This document shows, one piece after another, positions 47,201-59,587 of a DNA stretch of 64,000 nucleotides. Position 1 is the stretch's first letter; each line of letters begins with the position of its first letter. The stretch lies in assembly GCF_000002595.2 (NCBI RefSeq), contig NC_057009.1, positions 5,535,283 through 5,599,282 on the forward strand, read 5' to 3'. This DNA comes from Chlamydomonas reinhardtii (lineage: Eukaryota > Chlorophyta > Chlorophyceae > Chlamydomonadales > Chlamydomonadaceae). The notes under the pieces were generated by a model. It worked only from the letters and a program-made list of their open reading frames with translations, was not told where the DNA came from and searched no databases. Made by a program: the position numbers and the translations under genes.

Positions 47201-48516
47201 CCTGGATGGCCAGCCTGCCATAACGGCCGCGCCCCTGCCCGCGCCCCTGCCTGCCTGGCCTGCAGGCTGCCTCACCCCCACCAATGTGCTCATCCAGTCC
47301 TCGGACGCCGACCGGCGCGGCTTCATCGTGCGCGTGGCCGACGCCGGGAGCCCGGCCCTGTCGGATGCCGCCGCCAACCCGCTGGCGTCCGTGACGCCGC
47401 GCATGCTGCTACTGCCGCCCGAGGCGCTGATGACGGCTGGCGGCGCAGGCAGTAGCAGCAGCACCGGCAGCGCCAGCGGCGGCGGCGGCGGCACCGGCGG
47501 TAGCGTGCTCAGCAGTGGTAACGAGGCTAACTGCGGCGGGGGCCCTACTGCTGCTGCGGCGGCGGCCGCCGGCGCTGTGTCTAGCGGCGCAGACGCCTCC
47601 AGTGATGCGGGTGCTGGTCCCAGTGCGGCGGGCCGGAACAGTGCTGCGGCAGACGCGGCGGTGGCGGCGGCGGTGGCGCCGGCATTTGCTGCCGACGTCT
47701 TCTCGTTCGGCATTCTGTTGTACATCATGGCTGCGGGCCGGATGCCGTACGCGGACGAGCACCTGGGTGAGTGCCTTGCGCGGACGACTGTCGCGTGCAT
47801 TCATCAGCAGGGGCCTGAGTTAAGGTCAATAATGCGCCGCGCTTGTCAGCCTCAGTGCACCCGTCCAGCGGCGCTGTAGTAAATGCAGCCCAGTCGGCGC
47901 ATGCAGCTCCCCGCTGCTGCTATGAAGCGCTCTCTGAAGCACCTCGCACCAACCAACCCAAACATGTTTCCCCTGCCGTGCGCGGCGAATTTCTCGCCCC
48001 GGCTGCGGCTGCAGTCCCGGCGCTGGTTGGTATCGCCATGGAGGGGCGGCGGCCGGAATGGCCCACGTCCGCCTGTGGCCAGCCGCTGCACCCGCACCTG
48101 GAGGTACTGTATGCCGCCTGCACCGCGGCCGACCCGCAGCAGCGCCCCAGTGCCTGGCAGGTGCGTGCGAACGGACGCGGGCGCGCGTGTGTACATGCGC
48201 GAGGGGCGTAAACTGTGGGCATAGATGGTCTTGGATGAGGCCAAAACGTCAGCAGTTGGGCGCGGATGTATGGATGTAGTGGTGCATGGGTGGGTACGGC
48301 ACGTATGTGGGCCCATAAGTGGAGGCGCAGCAATGGGTGGGGCGCGCGGACAACGTCCGGGGGTGTCCTGATGCACCTGTAACCGGTTCCGCGTGTGTGG
48401 TGCCGTACTTCCCCCCACAGGTGCACTGCCGCATCTGCGATATCGAGGCTCAACTCAAAGCGGTAAAGGCGGCAAAGGCGGCCCAGAGATCAACAAGCAC
48501 ACGGCAGTTTCCGTGA
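44244..48516 (+). CDS. TKL-type protein kinase-like protein, predicted pseudokinase
   Basis: Seven exons with consistent phases: 44244-45585, 45722-46225, 46406-46758, 46933-47083, 47266-47766, 48015-48160 and 48421-48516, giving 1,030 residues. The N-terminus MWQLLGALCPCVWG could be lipid-anchored through its Cys residues. About 440 low-complexity residues precede the kinase domain. That domain begins TVWQGKWQGKQAVVVKL (glycine loop and VVVK lysine) and continues CRAARLAWDHPNLAQVLAV (αC region). Large insertions interrupt the N-lobe and the activation region. The catalytic loop reads HGCLTPTNVLI, with Cys where active kinases have Asp; the DFG site reads VADAGS. FSFGILLYIMAAGRMPYAD, RRPEWP and ADPQQRPSAWQ complete the C-lobe. 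Loss of the catalytic Asp predicts little or no phosphotransfer, so a scaffold role is likely. Confidence 0.85.
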
Positions 48517-49037
48517 ACTCACCTGGCTTTTGCAATGAACCGCTGGAGGTAACCACGCGGGCGTATGAATTTTTAGTGCCCAATTCTACAGTGTGTGTAC
48601 AAATGTACTGCTGCATACGCATACCTCAGTCACTGGACTGGTGCAAGTATTGAATTTACAGCAACATGGGACTGGCGAAAGGAGTACAAATGATGGCCTT
48701 GAGGTCACTGTATACACCAACTGGTGGCCGTGTGCCGGAACCAACACATACTTGTGTTCAGAGAAATTAACTGCCAATTCCACTCCGATGAGGTGGAAGT
48801 GGCAAGTTTCCATGATGCCTTTTAAGATGAGGGTGTGGATGATCGAGGCCAACATGCCCCGTGGTGTGTCAGGAGTGCACAGAGAGAGAGAGCGGAAAGA
48901 TTGTGCCCGCCGCTTTGCTAAGCGTCGGGGGCGTCACATGTGGAGGACGGGCAGCATGTGCTTATTGATGCGGTGCGACTTGTATGCGATGCGGGTGCGA
49001 CACACATGTGTGTGTTGTGCGTGTGCGTGTGCGTGTT

Positions 49038-49134
<97 letters not shown>

Positions 49135-50347
49135 CAGGGCTCACGTTTCATTATTCCCATGCAGTTAAATTTGCGGCGTGCCATTTCTTGCGACCAAAGC
49201 TTTAATTAAGTCTGAAGAACACGCGCTAATGCATGCGCAAGATATGATATAAGAACGTACGAAAAGTTTGGACGAAGCAAGACGAAGCAAGTGCAACGAT
49301 CGGGGGGCTATAGGTGGTACGGGTGGAAGTGCCGTCAGAGGTGGTGACCTTGGTCGAGCCGTCAGGGGTAGTAGTGACGGTGGTGGTGCTGGCTGGCGGT
49401 GAAACCCCCCAGAAACACCTTGTCCTTTGTTTGTTGGGCAAAGTGGGATCTCCCTCTTTAAGAAAACTTGGGATATGTGTGATAGGGGCTCATGGGGAGC
49501 TGCGGCTTGCACGTGTGGGCGCCGCTGGCTGTCAGTGGCATTGAACTGGTGGGTCTGTTGGCATGGGTGTGGTGCATGAGATTCCTTATTGCATTGGCAA
49601 TGGCCGTGTTGCGCGACACATGCATGCTGCGCACGAGGACCACAGCCGCCTGTGGCCCTACCTTACGTGGGAGCGCGAGTACCATGCCCCTCACCTGCCC
49701 TGGGTTGGCACGTGAGGCGATGTTTGTGTGTTGCCGCGTGCACCACTCGCATATGCATATCTGTTAGGGTTTGTGCAATGGAAAGAACAAGTTCAGTAAT
49801 TTCTTGCGGATGGATCGAGGCTCTGAACAGCACATGTCTTGGTCGCTCTTGTGCGGCGCTATTGCGCCGGGAAGCGGCGGGGGGCGTAGCGGTTTGTGTG
49901 AGATGTGAGGGAACGTCAGGACAGGTGCGCTGTGCGGCGTGCGCCCGTAGGCGTGCGGCCGGGGCCAGTCGGCCACGCCAGGCGAGTGTTCCCTGTAAAT
50001 AACCTGCCCCAAACGGCCAAACCTGCCCCTCTCCGTCGTGCCCCAAATGCATGCCCTTGCTGCCTACCCTGCCCCAGCACGCCTCAACCTGCCTGGGCCC
50101 CAGGCTGCCCTGCCCCGGACCGTACCGATGCACCGCGCGCCGCACAGCAGGTGTCAAAACCTCTCCGCTCAGTCCGCTGACAGTTTTTGGCCACAGCCTT
50201 GGCCACAGCTTTGGAGTTTGGAGCCCTGTAACTCGTGTGCAGACATGGCTGATACCTTCCGTGCACGCATGCGCTCATCCGAGCCCCGTACACCTCTGAC
50301 GCTCTGACCTCTCGTCTTGTCACGGCTCGGGTTAATGGGGTCTGAGA
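48517..50347. other. Intergenic region with a long microsatellite
   Basis: This contains the (GT)n array at 49034-49132. A minus-strand frame at 49226-49441 encodes a Thr/Ser-rich repeat (STTTVTTTPDGSTK) but has no supporting splice or start context. Nothing else was recognised up to the transposon copy at 50348. Confidence 0.4.
49034..49132. repeat. (GT)n microsatellite
   Basis: About 100 bases of essentially pure GT dinucleotide repeat, the longest uninterrupted array in the window. Confidence 0.95.
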
Positions 50348-51051
50348 CAGGGGGGGGTAGAAAGCTCAGATTCTTACCCCATGCTCAAAATTACAGAGCT
50401 TCAGGAGAGCATTACGCACATACTTTTAGTTTTTTTAGGGGGGGTCTGGTGAGGAAGTTCTGGGCTGCCAAAGTTGGGGGGTCGGTCCTCGTCCCTGGGG
50501 GTCCGCCGGGTTTCGGGAGCCCATCCTGGCGGATTTCGGGAGGCGCCCCACAAGCACAACTAGGGGCCAAACGCAACACCACGAGGCTCATATGTGCACG
50601 TTATGACGTAATAAGCACAAACAAAGCGTGGGAGGGTTAAGTTGCGCGTCCGGGCGTGAAGATGTCGGGACATGTCCCCACATTCGACACCTGCGCACTG
50701 ACACGGATGGGCTCTCAAGCGCCGGTGCGCATGAATTTATGTCCGACAAGGCTGCCGATGCACATTGTCCATTCGTCACGTGTTAGACAGTTGTGGGCTG
50801 GATGGGGAGGATTCCCATGGATAGGATCCCGCCTTGACCGAAGTCTCAGAACAGGACCGCTGATGACACGGAGTGATAGTGCTCGTCAAGAGGAGTCGAT
50901 TGACACCATTTTGTTATAAAATGGTAGGGTTTTAACCCCTAAACAACACGGTTTTGTCCGTGTGGGGGTCGGTCGTCCCCTCAAGGGGGGTCCCGGGGGA
51001 TTTCGGGGCATGGGGTCTGGCATTTTGTTTCCTACCCCCCCCCCCCCCCTG
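50348..51051. mobile_element. Non-autonomous hAT-like DNA transposon, copy 2
   Basis: The 704-bp element begins CAGGGGGGGGTAGAAAGC and ends TTCCTACCCCC...CCCCTG, with TCTGAGA (7 bp, or 8 counting a shared C) directly repeated on both flanks. It shares length, termini and internal blocks with 28084-28801. Each end also shows GGGGGTCGGTC...CCCCGGGG-like subterminal sequence, repeated in inverted or direct form inside the element. It contains no transposase frame. Confidence 0.8.
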
Positions 51052-53099
51052 TCTGAGACCGCACCTGCCAGTCCTGCCTGGCAGCCGTGCTGATGGGTCC
51101 GGGGTACAGTACGTATGTCTCAGGACTTCGCGCTGCACCATACCTCCATCTACCTGTCTCTACACGCCCCCGTGCAGCCGTGCCATGCTCACGTTCGTTA
51201 ACGAAGATAAACTCAAGTTGCGCAGTGGAGAGTGCGTGCCACGGACTCACGGGGTCATGGGACTAGGATGTACCACATCCAGGGGAGATGGAGTCGTGGT
51301 TTGAGGAGCTCGATGTACTGCTTGCATGTCCTGATGGTTCAGTCCAACTGTGCCTGCTCGCTGGGGTGCATAGGCCAGCGCAAGCGGTAGGGGCGACAAT
51401 AGGACAGGGGCACAGGGCGCGGCATTGTAAGAGGCATCCTGTCACGGTTTATTTCCGGCCACGGTTTTCCGGCCACGGTTTCGGTCGCTCCAAGGCCTAA
51501 GCCAGCGGTTGATTGGTTTCCACACGATGATATGATAAAGGGATCTACTACTTTTATCTTTGCGCCCGGGACCCCGCCAGTTAGGGCATGTTTCCACAGT
51601 TCGCACCCCACGCTGCGAACTTTCGTGATCGTTTCTGTGGGGTTGGGGTGTTGGCGCACTTTTGTGGCCTCGGCCTCCTATCAATCGTTGCATATGTGAT
51701 TGCATACACTTAATCAATCACTGACAACACTGATGTCAAGGCCCTGCGCTGTCTTTAAAAAAATGTGTAAACGGGGTGTGGCCCTGCACGTCTCTACCGG
51801 CGACGACCACAAGCTAGCTTGGTAGCTTTAAAGTATTTCGGCGTTTCAGGAAGCTGGGGTATCGGCGCTCGCCAGCAGGAGTAGTAAGCCTTCAACGAAT
51901 TCTGCACTGCTGCTGTGGCCATCCTTACGCACGCGATCAAGGATACCATTATATCAGCTAACGGTACCAGCAGCCCTGAGCCGTGGCGAGGTGCGGCTCT
52001 ACTAATTTAGTCTATCCGCCGAGTGTGCGCGGTAGGTGGTTTATGCCTTGCAAGCTAAGTGTAAACCTATTACACGTGCCGTTCTTGAGGCCGTGCGAGG
52101 ACGCAAGCGCGCTCCATAGCTGAGCGTTACACAAAACGCGAGCAAGGCTGCCTCTGCTGCTGGTTATGTGACGCAGACTCTGGTGCGGGCTCATCGGGAA
52201 CTGCATCCAAACAGGCGATGCTAGACACTTTCGACAGCCTTGTGGCAGGCCTGCCGATGCTCCTCGACACGGACGGTAAGACGTCATGACCTACCGTGGC
52301 TGCAGCCTTCCACAGCGGAGCTGTCGAAAGGGACGTAGACCCAAGTTACCACTCTTGCCATTTAAATTTGGCGATTTGGGTGCTGGCACGGTCGTTCACC
52401 CCACGCACGCAAACTCCGCCATACAGATGGCCCCAGTTTAGAGGACCTGCTGACCGGAGCCAGCTCCGCGCCGCAATTGCGGACCAGGCAGGAGGCCGCA
52501 GAAAAGGTAAGAGGCGTCAGAACAGTAGAGCGCCTCTTTCTGCCACATGGCGAGCCGCGTCCGCTTGTCCGCTTGTTGGGGTCGGGGGGGGGGATATCGG
52601 GGCGGGTCCTTCCCACGGGACGTACGGAGCGAGGTGGAAACGCGTGCGTGGGCTGACCCAAAACCGACGCAACTGGCCGACTTGGTGTTGTGGAATCATA
52701 TTCAGCACGGATGCAGTAGATGCAGCCTTGGGCGCTTCAGGGCGGGGCGCAGTTGCCTCAATACAGGGTGCATGCACGCACTAGCTACCGCTCGCTGCCC
52801 AGCAGTAGATAGATTGCGTGGGTTTTATGTCGTCTGGGTTTTCATGTCGAGCAAAGGGACCTGCTGCTGCGCGCATACGTATGGAGAAAAAACGCAAGAA
52901 GATACTTGGAGATTTGGGTAGAAGGAGAAAGCCCCGTCTTTGTGAGGAACGAAGTGGATGGCTTCCGCAGAAAGCAGGTGCCTTGGAACATTGCGTTTCC
53001 ACACACACACAAACGCGTACGGCACTCCATGCGCACATAGCATTTACGCATGAACGGCCATGGTACATAAACGCCTCCCTAACTCTTCTCTGTCTACAG
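51052..53099. other. Region upstream of the RWP-RK gene; possible 5' exon
   Basis: This is mostly non-coding and AT-richer. A candidate 5' exon of the RWP-RK gene ends at 52506 with LEDLLTGASSAPQLRTRQEA then AEK, followed by the donor GTAAGA. Its phase (0) fits the acceptor before 53100, but no start codon was found upstream in that frame. Confidence 0.35.
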
Positions 53100-55336
53100 A
53101 TGATACTGGGGACGTCTGATCTCTTTCTGGACTCAGTTCCTGACCTATGGATGGCAGACGGCGCCGGCGACAGCGCCGGCGGCTGCGGCAACGGCGGACT
53201 GCTGGACGGCGGCGGCCTTCAGCGCAGCCAGCAACAGCAGACCCACAGGACCCTGCTGCCTGCTGCGGCAGAGGAGAGCCGCGTCTGCTCCGGCGCCGCC
53301 ACCCCGCCTGCTGCCGCTATCGCGGCGCCTTCGGAGGCGCTAGGGTCGCACGTGCCGGGTGGAGAGAGCAACGCCGCCGCATTCTCACGCGGCCAAGGGC
53401 TGCGGCTACAGCAGCAGCAGGCTGCAGGCCCGGCTGCGGGCATCGCGGGAGGCGCTGCCGCCACCGCATGCGGCCTCGGCGCGGCGTTGGATGCCGCGAG
53501 CAGTAGGATGCGCATCGTCTCGTCATCATCCCAGGCCCTGTTTCACTCCACGGCCTCGCCGGCAGTGTGTTTGGATCGCAGCGCCTCATCAACTGCCAGC
53601 GCTGGCGCGGCGGCGCCCGCTGCGCCGGCTCCGCCGGTGACGCCCGCAGCGGCCGCCATCGCCCGCCTCATGAGCTACACCCAGCCGCCACCACCGGCGC
53701 CGGCACATGCAGCGGGTCCTGTGAGGATTGCTGCTGGCAGCAGCCGCGCTGCGTTGCTGCTGTCGCCCCGCGCAGTGGCGGAGATGCCGGCCCGGTACGA
53801 CGGCTGCTTAAGCGTGCCGCCGGCCACCTTCTCCTCCACCACCAGTTGGAATCCCTGGCGGCCGATACCGACCCCGGCGGAGGTGCTGGCGGCGGCGACC
53901 GCGGCGGCTGCTGATGGCGGCGGCGGCCTGGCCCCGACCCGCTTTGGCGACTGCCTCTTCGGCCGGGCCGCCGGCGCGCACTGCATCTCGGACCCCGTCG
54001 CAATGCCATCCCTGCGCATTGCAAGCAGCGCTGAAGTGAGCGCCCTTAAAGCTAACGGCGCGGGCTTCCAGCATGCGTATCCCGGCGGCGGCGGCTTCGG
54101 TGGCGGCAGCGCGCTCGCCACTGCCAGCAGCTGGCACGCCTCCTGCAGCGCTATGTTCCTCGAGCAACAGCAACAGCAGCAGCTGCAGCAATCCTCGCTA
54201 CCGCAGCTTCCGGCGGCGGGCTTTGGCGACGGAGAGCTCAGCCACCGCCGGCTGCTGCCCCTGACCGCCGCAAACCCACTCGGGGGCAACAGCAAGCGGC
54301 GTCACGACGGCGGCGGCGGCTTCCTGTTACCAGGCCCGGGGCAGCGGCGGGGTGCAGCAGTGGACGGCATGGATGACTTCCTGGATGATTGGGGCGCTGG
54401 CCCCGCCGGCTGCTGGGGCGCCCCCCTCATCATGCCGCCGCCGGCCCTGTGTGCGCCGCCCCTGCTGCCTAACGACCATGGCGGCAATGATGGCGGCAAG
54501 GGCGCTGCTGGCGGCAGCGGCTCACAAATCAGCAGCCTGCGCAGCGCCTGGTCCACCGGAGTCCTGCTGCGGCAGCAGGGCAGCGCACCTGCCCACGTGG
54601 TGTCGTCGTCGTCCCTGCAGCAGCCCCACGGGTCCCCCGCACCGCCGGTGGCGGCTGCGGCGCTGCATGTGCACCAGCAGCACGACTGGCAGCAGCGGCT
54701 CATTGCCGTGTCGCCCGCAGCCGTAGCCGCCGCAGAAGCAGCCGGCGGCGACGCTGCCAGCAGCAGTGGACACGGCAGCGGCCTCGGCAACAGCGCCGAG
54801 GCTGGGCCCATGCGGTTGGGACCGATGCAGCAGCAGCAGCAGCAGCAGCAGGTTGAGCAGCAGTTGCAGCAGCTGCAGCAGCTGCAGTGCGAGTCCCTGT
54901 TGCACCGCCGCTGGCTGCCGGATGGCGGCGGCGGCGGGGCGGCGCCGGCTTCTGGCAGCGGTGCCACGTGCGGCCCAGGCAGCCGGGAGCCGGCCAGGTG
55001 GCCGCCGGTGGCTGTCGAGAGCATCTGCTGCCCGCCCTGCCAGCAGCTGCCAGCAGGCTTCACGCCACCACTCACACCGCCGCTCGACACGATGGATAGA
55101 GTGGTGGGTCGGTGCGGAGGCCGCATGGGCACATGCACCTCCATACGTAGTGCCGCCGGGGCATGTGTGCGTGCATGCTTGTACGCCTCCGCAGGCTAGC
55201 TATCGTGAACTATGAAAGCCCTGCGTCCACCCGCTGCACTAATGACAATCGTGTCCCGCCCTACTTGCTTGCATTTGGCTGCAGCTGACAAGCCTGGAAC
55301 AAATTAAGCTGCAGCAGTTTCAGCAGCAAGAGCGGC

Positions 55337-55372
<36 letters not shown>

Positions 55373-57453
55373 TGGCGGCAGGGTGGTCGGGTGGCCCCCA
55401 GGCGCAGCAGCAGTGGCTGCCGCAGCAGCCGCAGCCACTGGGTCATCAGGCGCACACCGCCGCCGCGCCGCCGCTGCGAATTCAGCTAGAGATGGAGCTG
55501 GAGGCACTTGCAGTGCAGGGACCACTGCTGTCTACCCCCCGCGGCGACAACACCACAACTCACAGCGCCCTGGTGGTGGCCCCTCTGCCTCACGACTTCG
55601 CCGCTACCTGCCTCCTTGGTCAACAGGGCATGGGGAGCGCTGCTGATGATGCTGGGGGTGCCTGCTGGGTGCGGGGCAGCAGCAGCCGTGTGCCGCTGGA
55701 CAGCAGCAGCGGCAAGGCCACATACGAGCCCTCTGCGGGAGCCGCTGCGGCGCTCTCTGCTGCTGTTGCAGCATTGCCGCCGGCGGCAGCTGGCGGCGCG
55801 GCACCGCGCGGCATCGAGCGGCAGCTGGACCGGCCGGCGCCGTTGGGCCCGCAGCAGCAGCAAGCCGCGCAGCAGCAGGGAGCTGACGCCTGCTGCGGCA
55901 GACGCGGCCACCTGATGGAGCTGAGGGGCATCGGAGCCAGCGGCACCTACGCGTGCGGCCTGGAGGACCACGTGATGCCGCTCGAGCTTCAGCAGCAGCA
56001 ACGGCACTTGCAGCAGCAGCTGCCACGCCCCATTAATTCCACTGATGTGGAAAAGCTGGTGCCGCCGGCGGATGGCTGCGAGGGCGCCGCGGCGGTACGG
56101 CGGGCGGAGGAGCGCCTGCAGCTGCTGAGTTCTGGCGGCGGCCTGAGGGTCCTCCACGGCAGCACCAGCAGTGGGCGCGTCCCGAGCGAGTACTTGAAGC
56201 CGGCAGCTGCTGCGGAAAAGCAGGGCGATGGGGACAGCAGGGCCCTCCCTACGAAAGCCCGCGACGCCGCCGCCTCTGCCGTCGACGCAGGCTTGCCGCG
56301 TAAGAAGCGGCCTGGCGCTGGCGACAAGGCCGCGCAGCTGCTGGCTCGTGCCAAGGCGCAGGCCGCAGCAGTGGACTGGCCGCTGCCGTTGCCTGCGGAG
56401 GCCAAGAGAAGCGGCCGCAGCACCGGCGCCCCTCGGGTCAAAGAGGAGGACGAGGATGGGGAGTGGATGGGCGACGAGGGCCCGCTGGTCGCAGTGGCGC
56501 TGCTGGGAGAACATCCGCTGCAGCAGGAGCCCACACTGGAGCAGCTCAAGCGGGTGAGTGGGTACGGTAGCAGCGCACGCGGCGGCAGGGATTGCCGGCG
56601 ATAGATTGGATTTGTTGTCAGCTCTTGCACGGCCGGGCCACTGATGCATGCAGCAGGCAGACGGGACACAAGCAGACATGCGCGTCACTGGTAACACTAC
56701 AGGTACATATAGGCCCGCGTGATGGGTATAAACCGAACCGGCATCTGAGATACCACCACGCGCCGCCGCCGCCCTCTTCGCCACCCCTTCCTACGCCTCC
56801 TACCAACCCCTGCTGCCATGTCTTGCTCCATGCACATCCCGCACGTTGTGCCCTCCCTCCCTCCGCAGTACTACGAGCAGCCCATCAAGGCGGCCGCCCG
56901 CGCGCTGGGCATCAGCCTGACCTGCTTCAAGGGGGTGTGCCGGCGGCTGGGTGTGCCGCGCTGGCCCGGGCGCAAGTTGCAGACCCTCAAGAAGATGCGC
57001 GACACGCTGCTGCAGGCGGGCGTCGGCGGCGCCGTCACCATCGAGTGCGCCGGCGGCGCCGTGATCTCGCCGGCGGAGCAGACTGACCTGATCGCCAAGA
57101 TTGCGCTCAACATTTCAGACATCTACGCCGACGCATGCACGCCCATGTACCCCGAGTTCACGCGGGTTCGGCAGTTGCAGTACAAGACCAGGTCCGTCGC
57201 GCGCCAGGGCCGCCGTGGTGGCGCCAGCGGGGGAGGAGGAGCCGGCAGGAAGGGGGCGGAAGGGAGTGACAGCAGCGATGGGGAGGGCACGGTCACACGG
57301 CGTACGACTGGCGGCGCCGGTGTCGGCAAGCGCGGAGGGGGCGTGGTGAAGCGGCGCCGCCGCTTCTCCGAGCGCTACTCGGTGAGTTCGGATGAGGAGG
57401 CAAGCGAGGCGTCGGAGGAGCCCGATGCGGGGGAGGTGCCGCAGGAGGATTGA
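53100..57453 (+). CDS. RWP-RK domain transcription factor
   Basis: Exons 53100-55103, 55285-56553 and 56869-57453 join in phase 0, giving at least 1,285 residues. The DNA-binding domain lies near the C-terminus, spanning the last splice: PTLEQLKR then YYEQPIKAAARALGISLTCF, CRRLGVPRWPGRKL. This matches RWP-RK, with RWPGRK in place of the common RWPHRK. The family controls nitrogen responses and gamete or egg identity in green plants and algae; the specific role cannot be read here. Upstream lie about 1,000 residues of Ala/Gly/Gln-rich sequence with poly-Gln tracts (54829-54852, 55340-55372), typical of algal activators, and a basic KKRPGAGDK/EAKRSGRS segment followed by an acidic KEEDEDGEW. 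The C-terminal tail is Ser/Glu-rich with KRRRRFSERYS. The ATG at 53100 immediately follows an acceptor, so the true start may lie in an upstream exon. Confidence 0.87.
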
Positions 57454-59587
57454 TGACGGCGGCTCTCGAGGCCAAGACAGCACATGCGGCGTAATGGACG
57501 CATGAATCATGTGTTGCAGGCATGACCGCGGTGGCCAAAGGACAACACATGTGTGACGGATGGGAAGGTGGAGGAAATAGACACCGCTTCTTTTAATGTT
57601 CCAGGCACGGAGGCTGCAGCACACACGCGTAGGCACCGTCGCAGGTGCACTGGCGCAACCCGCTTGCGCGCTGGTGTACTTATTGCAATTGAAAATGTTA
57701 CATATGTTGCACAACTTCATACCTTTCAAGGGTGGTGGGCTGGTTGACATAGGTTGAGGGTATGGGTTTGGCGATGGCACGAACTGATGGCACGCAGTCT
57801 TATGGAATGGAACGCAACTGACGCTACCTGAATGAATTGCGGCCACGTAAACGCGTCGCATCAAGCTGATACTGGATGTATAGAAATGGAACGCATGGTG
57901 GAGAGGACGCTGGAAGAATGCTGCACGTGAGACGGCAACGGCTGTGTGCCAAAATGCATGCGGAAGGAATTTTGGAAGCGACGCACCCAATGACATTCTG
58001 CTCGGATCAATTCACGTCATATGGGTGTCACTACGGTGCGCTGAATCGCGGATGGCGTTTTGATGCTGGCACTAGCAGAAAGTAACTTATGGAATTGGCA
58101 TTGCGCAGAATATGTTGAAGGGGCCCTGGTGGGGTCGTCTGGTCAGCACTGGTCTGGTACTCTGGTTGGTGAACGTTGGCAATGCCAGTATCAGGCTCTG
58201 TTGCAGGCACTAAGCTAAACATTTCTGCCTATTGTCATTTATGGAAATTCTAGGATCAACGGGAAGGCGTGGACGAAGAGTGGGTGCAGGTCTCGTAGCA
58301 CAAGTGGGATTTCCGACCCAGGTGCAGAAACGAACTTATGATCTTGAGACGGACTGCCAGTGTGCATGCATTTGCTGCCCTAAGTGCGCCGGCGAAAGTA
58401 GGGGGCCAAACCGAGGCTTTTACTGTTGCATGCACATCGACGCTTTCAGGGTGGGGCGGCAGCCGCAGGTGTTGCATAGTGAGGTGGGTGTTTCCTTGGT
58501 GTTATGAGGGTGTTGGGCGAGGGGTGTTGGCCAGCTGGTGTCATCTGCATCCAGGGCTCAGACTCTTATGCGGTGGATAGGGGCAGGGCTCGCCTCGCAC
58601 CATGACTGCGGCGTGGTGAGCCGCGTACGAGCACGGAGGGTTGCAATGATGGGCGTCTCGGTGTCTCCAACAACGTGAACACATGCATCTGTGCGAGTCC
58701 AGACGCACGCTGGCACACTTAAGCGCACTCTGGGAGAGGTAATACGGTAAGTCGGGGCAGATGTGTGGGGTGGGATGTGGTAGTACGGCCGGGCAACATG
58801 CCATGGCCAACAAGTCAACGTTAGGATATCCCGCAGTTGCTCGCCATCGGTTGACGATGTTGTGATTAGTAATGGCCTGCGTATCGTACCTGGTCAAGCG
58901 GTCCCCCGCACGGAAATGATGCGGTACCATAGGCTTTGATTAACTCGGGACTCACTCAGTACAGCCCACCCTCGCCAGCGGACTGCCACTGCCCAGCCGA
59001 CCTGGGGCACCCGGGGTTCCATCGCACTCGCCGCGTTTCCACACGAAGCAAGAATGTGTTTGGTCTATGCCTAGAGTAAGCGACAATCGGAACGGTGTAA
59101 GAGGGCTAGCGCTGAACAGACTAGGTCTGCTAGCTCCTTACATCACGGACCTAGGCCAGCCGGCTGATAGGAATCCCCGAGCAGCACCTACACTGCAACC
59201 TGAGTCGCAACCGAGCCACATGAGCGCCACCGCGGGGCACGGCGGGTACCGTCCACGGACGAACCAAACAACTCCCAAAAGCCCGCGAAACGGCCCAGAT
59301 GCAGGCCCAAAGAAGCCCGTTTCAAACTCATAGAATGCCGCCCAGCCCCACATGCCCCGTAGGCAAGAGTGGAAGTGGGACTCGCTGAGTTGCAGTCCAT
59401 AATCACGTGTCCAGAACCCGTACGTGCAGCGTGCTACAGGCGGCGGTTCCTGCGAAGGCGGCGGCGGCTACACACGCGCTGCAATTACGTCATCACCAGC
59501 GAACACCTCACGCCGCCTGCAACCGGCATGCCCCAGGCACCTGCAGCCCTGCACAACTGCTGCGGGCCCGCCATAACCGCAAGCCAA
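57454..59587. other. Intergenic region between RWP-RK and ORC6 genes
   Basis: The two genes converge here. The stretch is AT-richer, holds dispersed repeat copy B at 58960-59168, and contains no supported gene. Confidence 0.45.
58960..59168 (+). repeat. Dispersed repeat, copy B
   Basis: Matches 22452-22668 in the same orientation at roughly 85-90% by eye, including identical runs around GTTTCCACACGAAGCAAGAA and TGTGTTTGGTCTA. The similarity fades at both ends without clear terminal repeats. Confidence 0.85.

Noticed and set aside
48940-49205. Cys/Val repeat frames across the GT array after the kinase-like gene
   Set aside because: Microsatellite artefact with no gene context.
49226-49441. 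Thr/Ser-rich minus-strand frame (STTTVTTTPDGSTK)
   Set aside because: Looks mildly repeat-like and protein-like, but no splice partners, promoter or homologue is evident; too weak to call.
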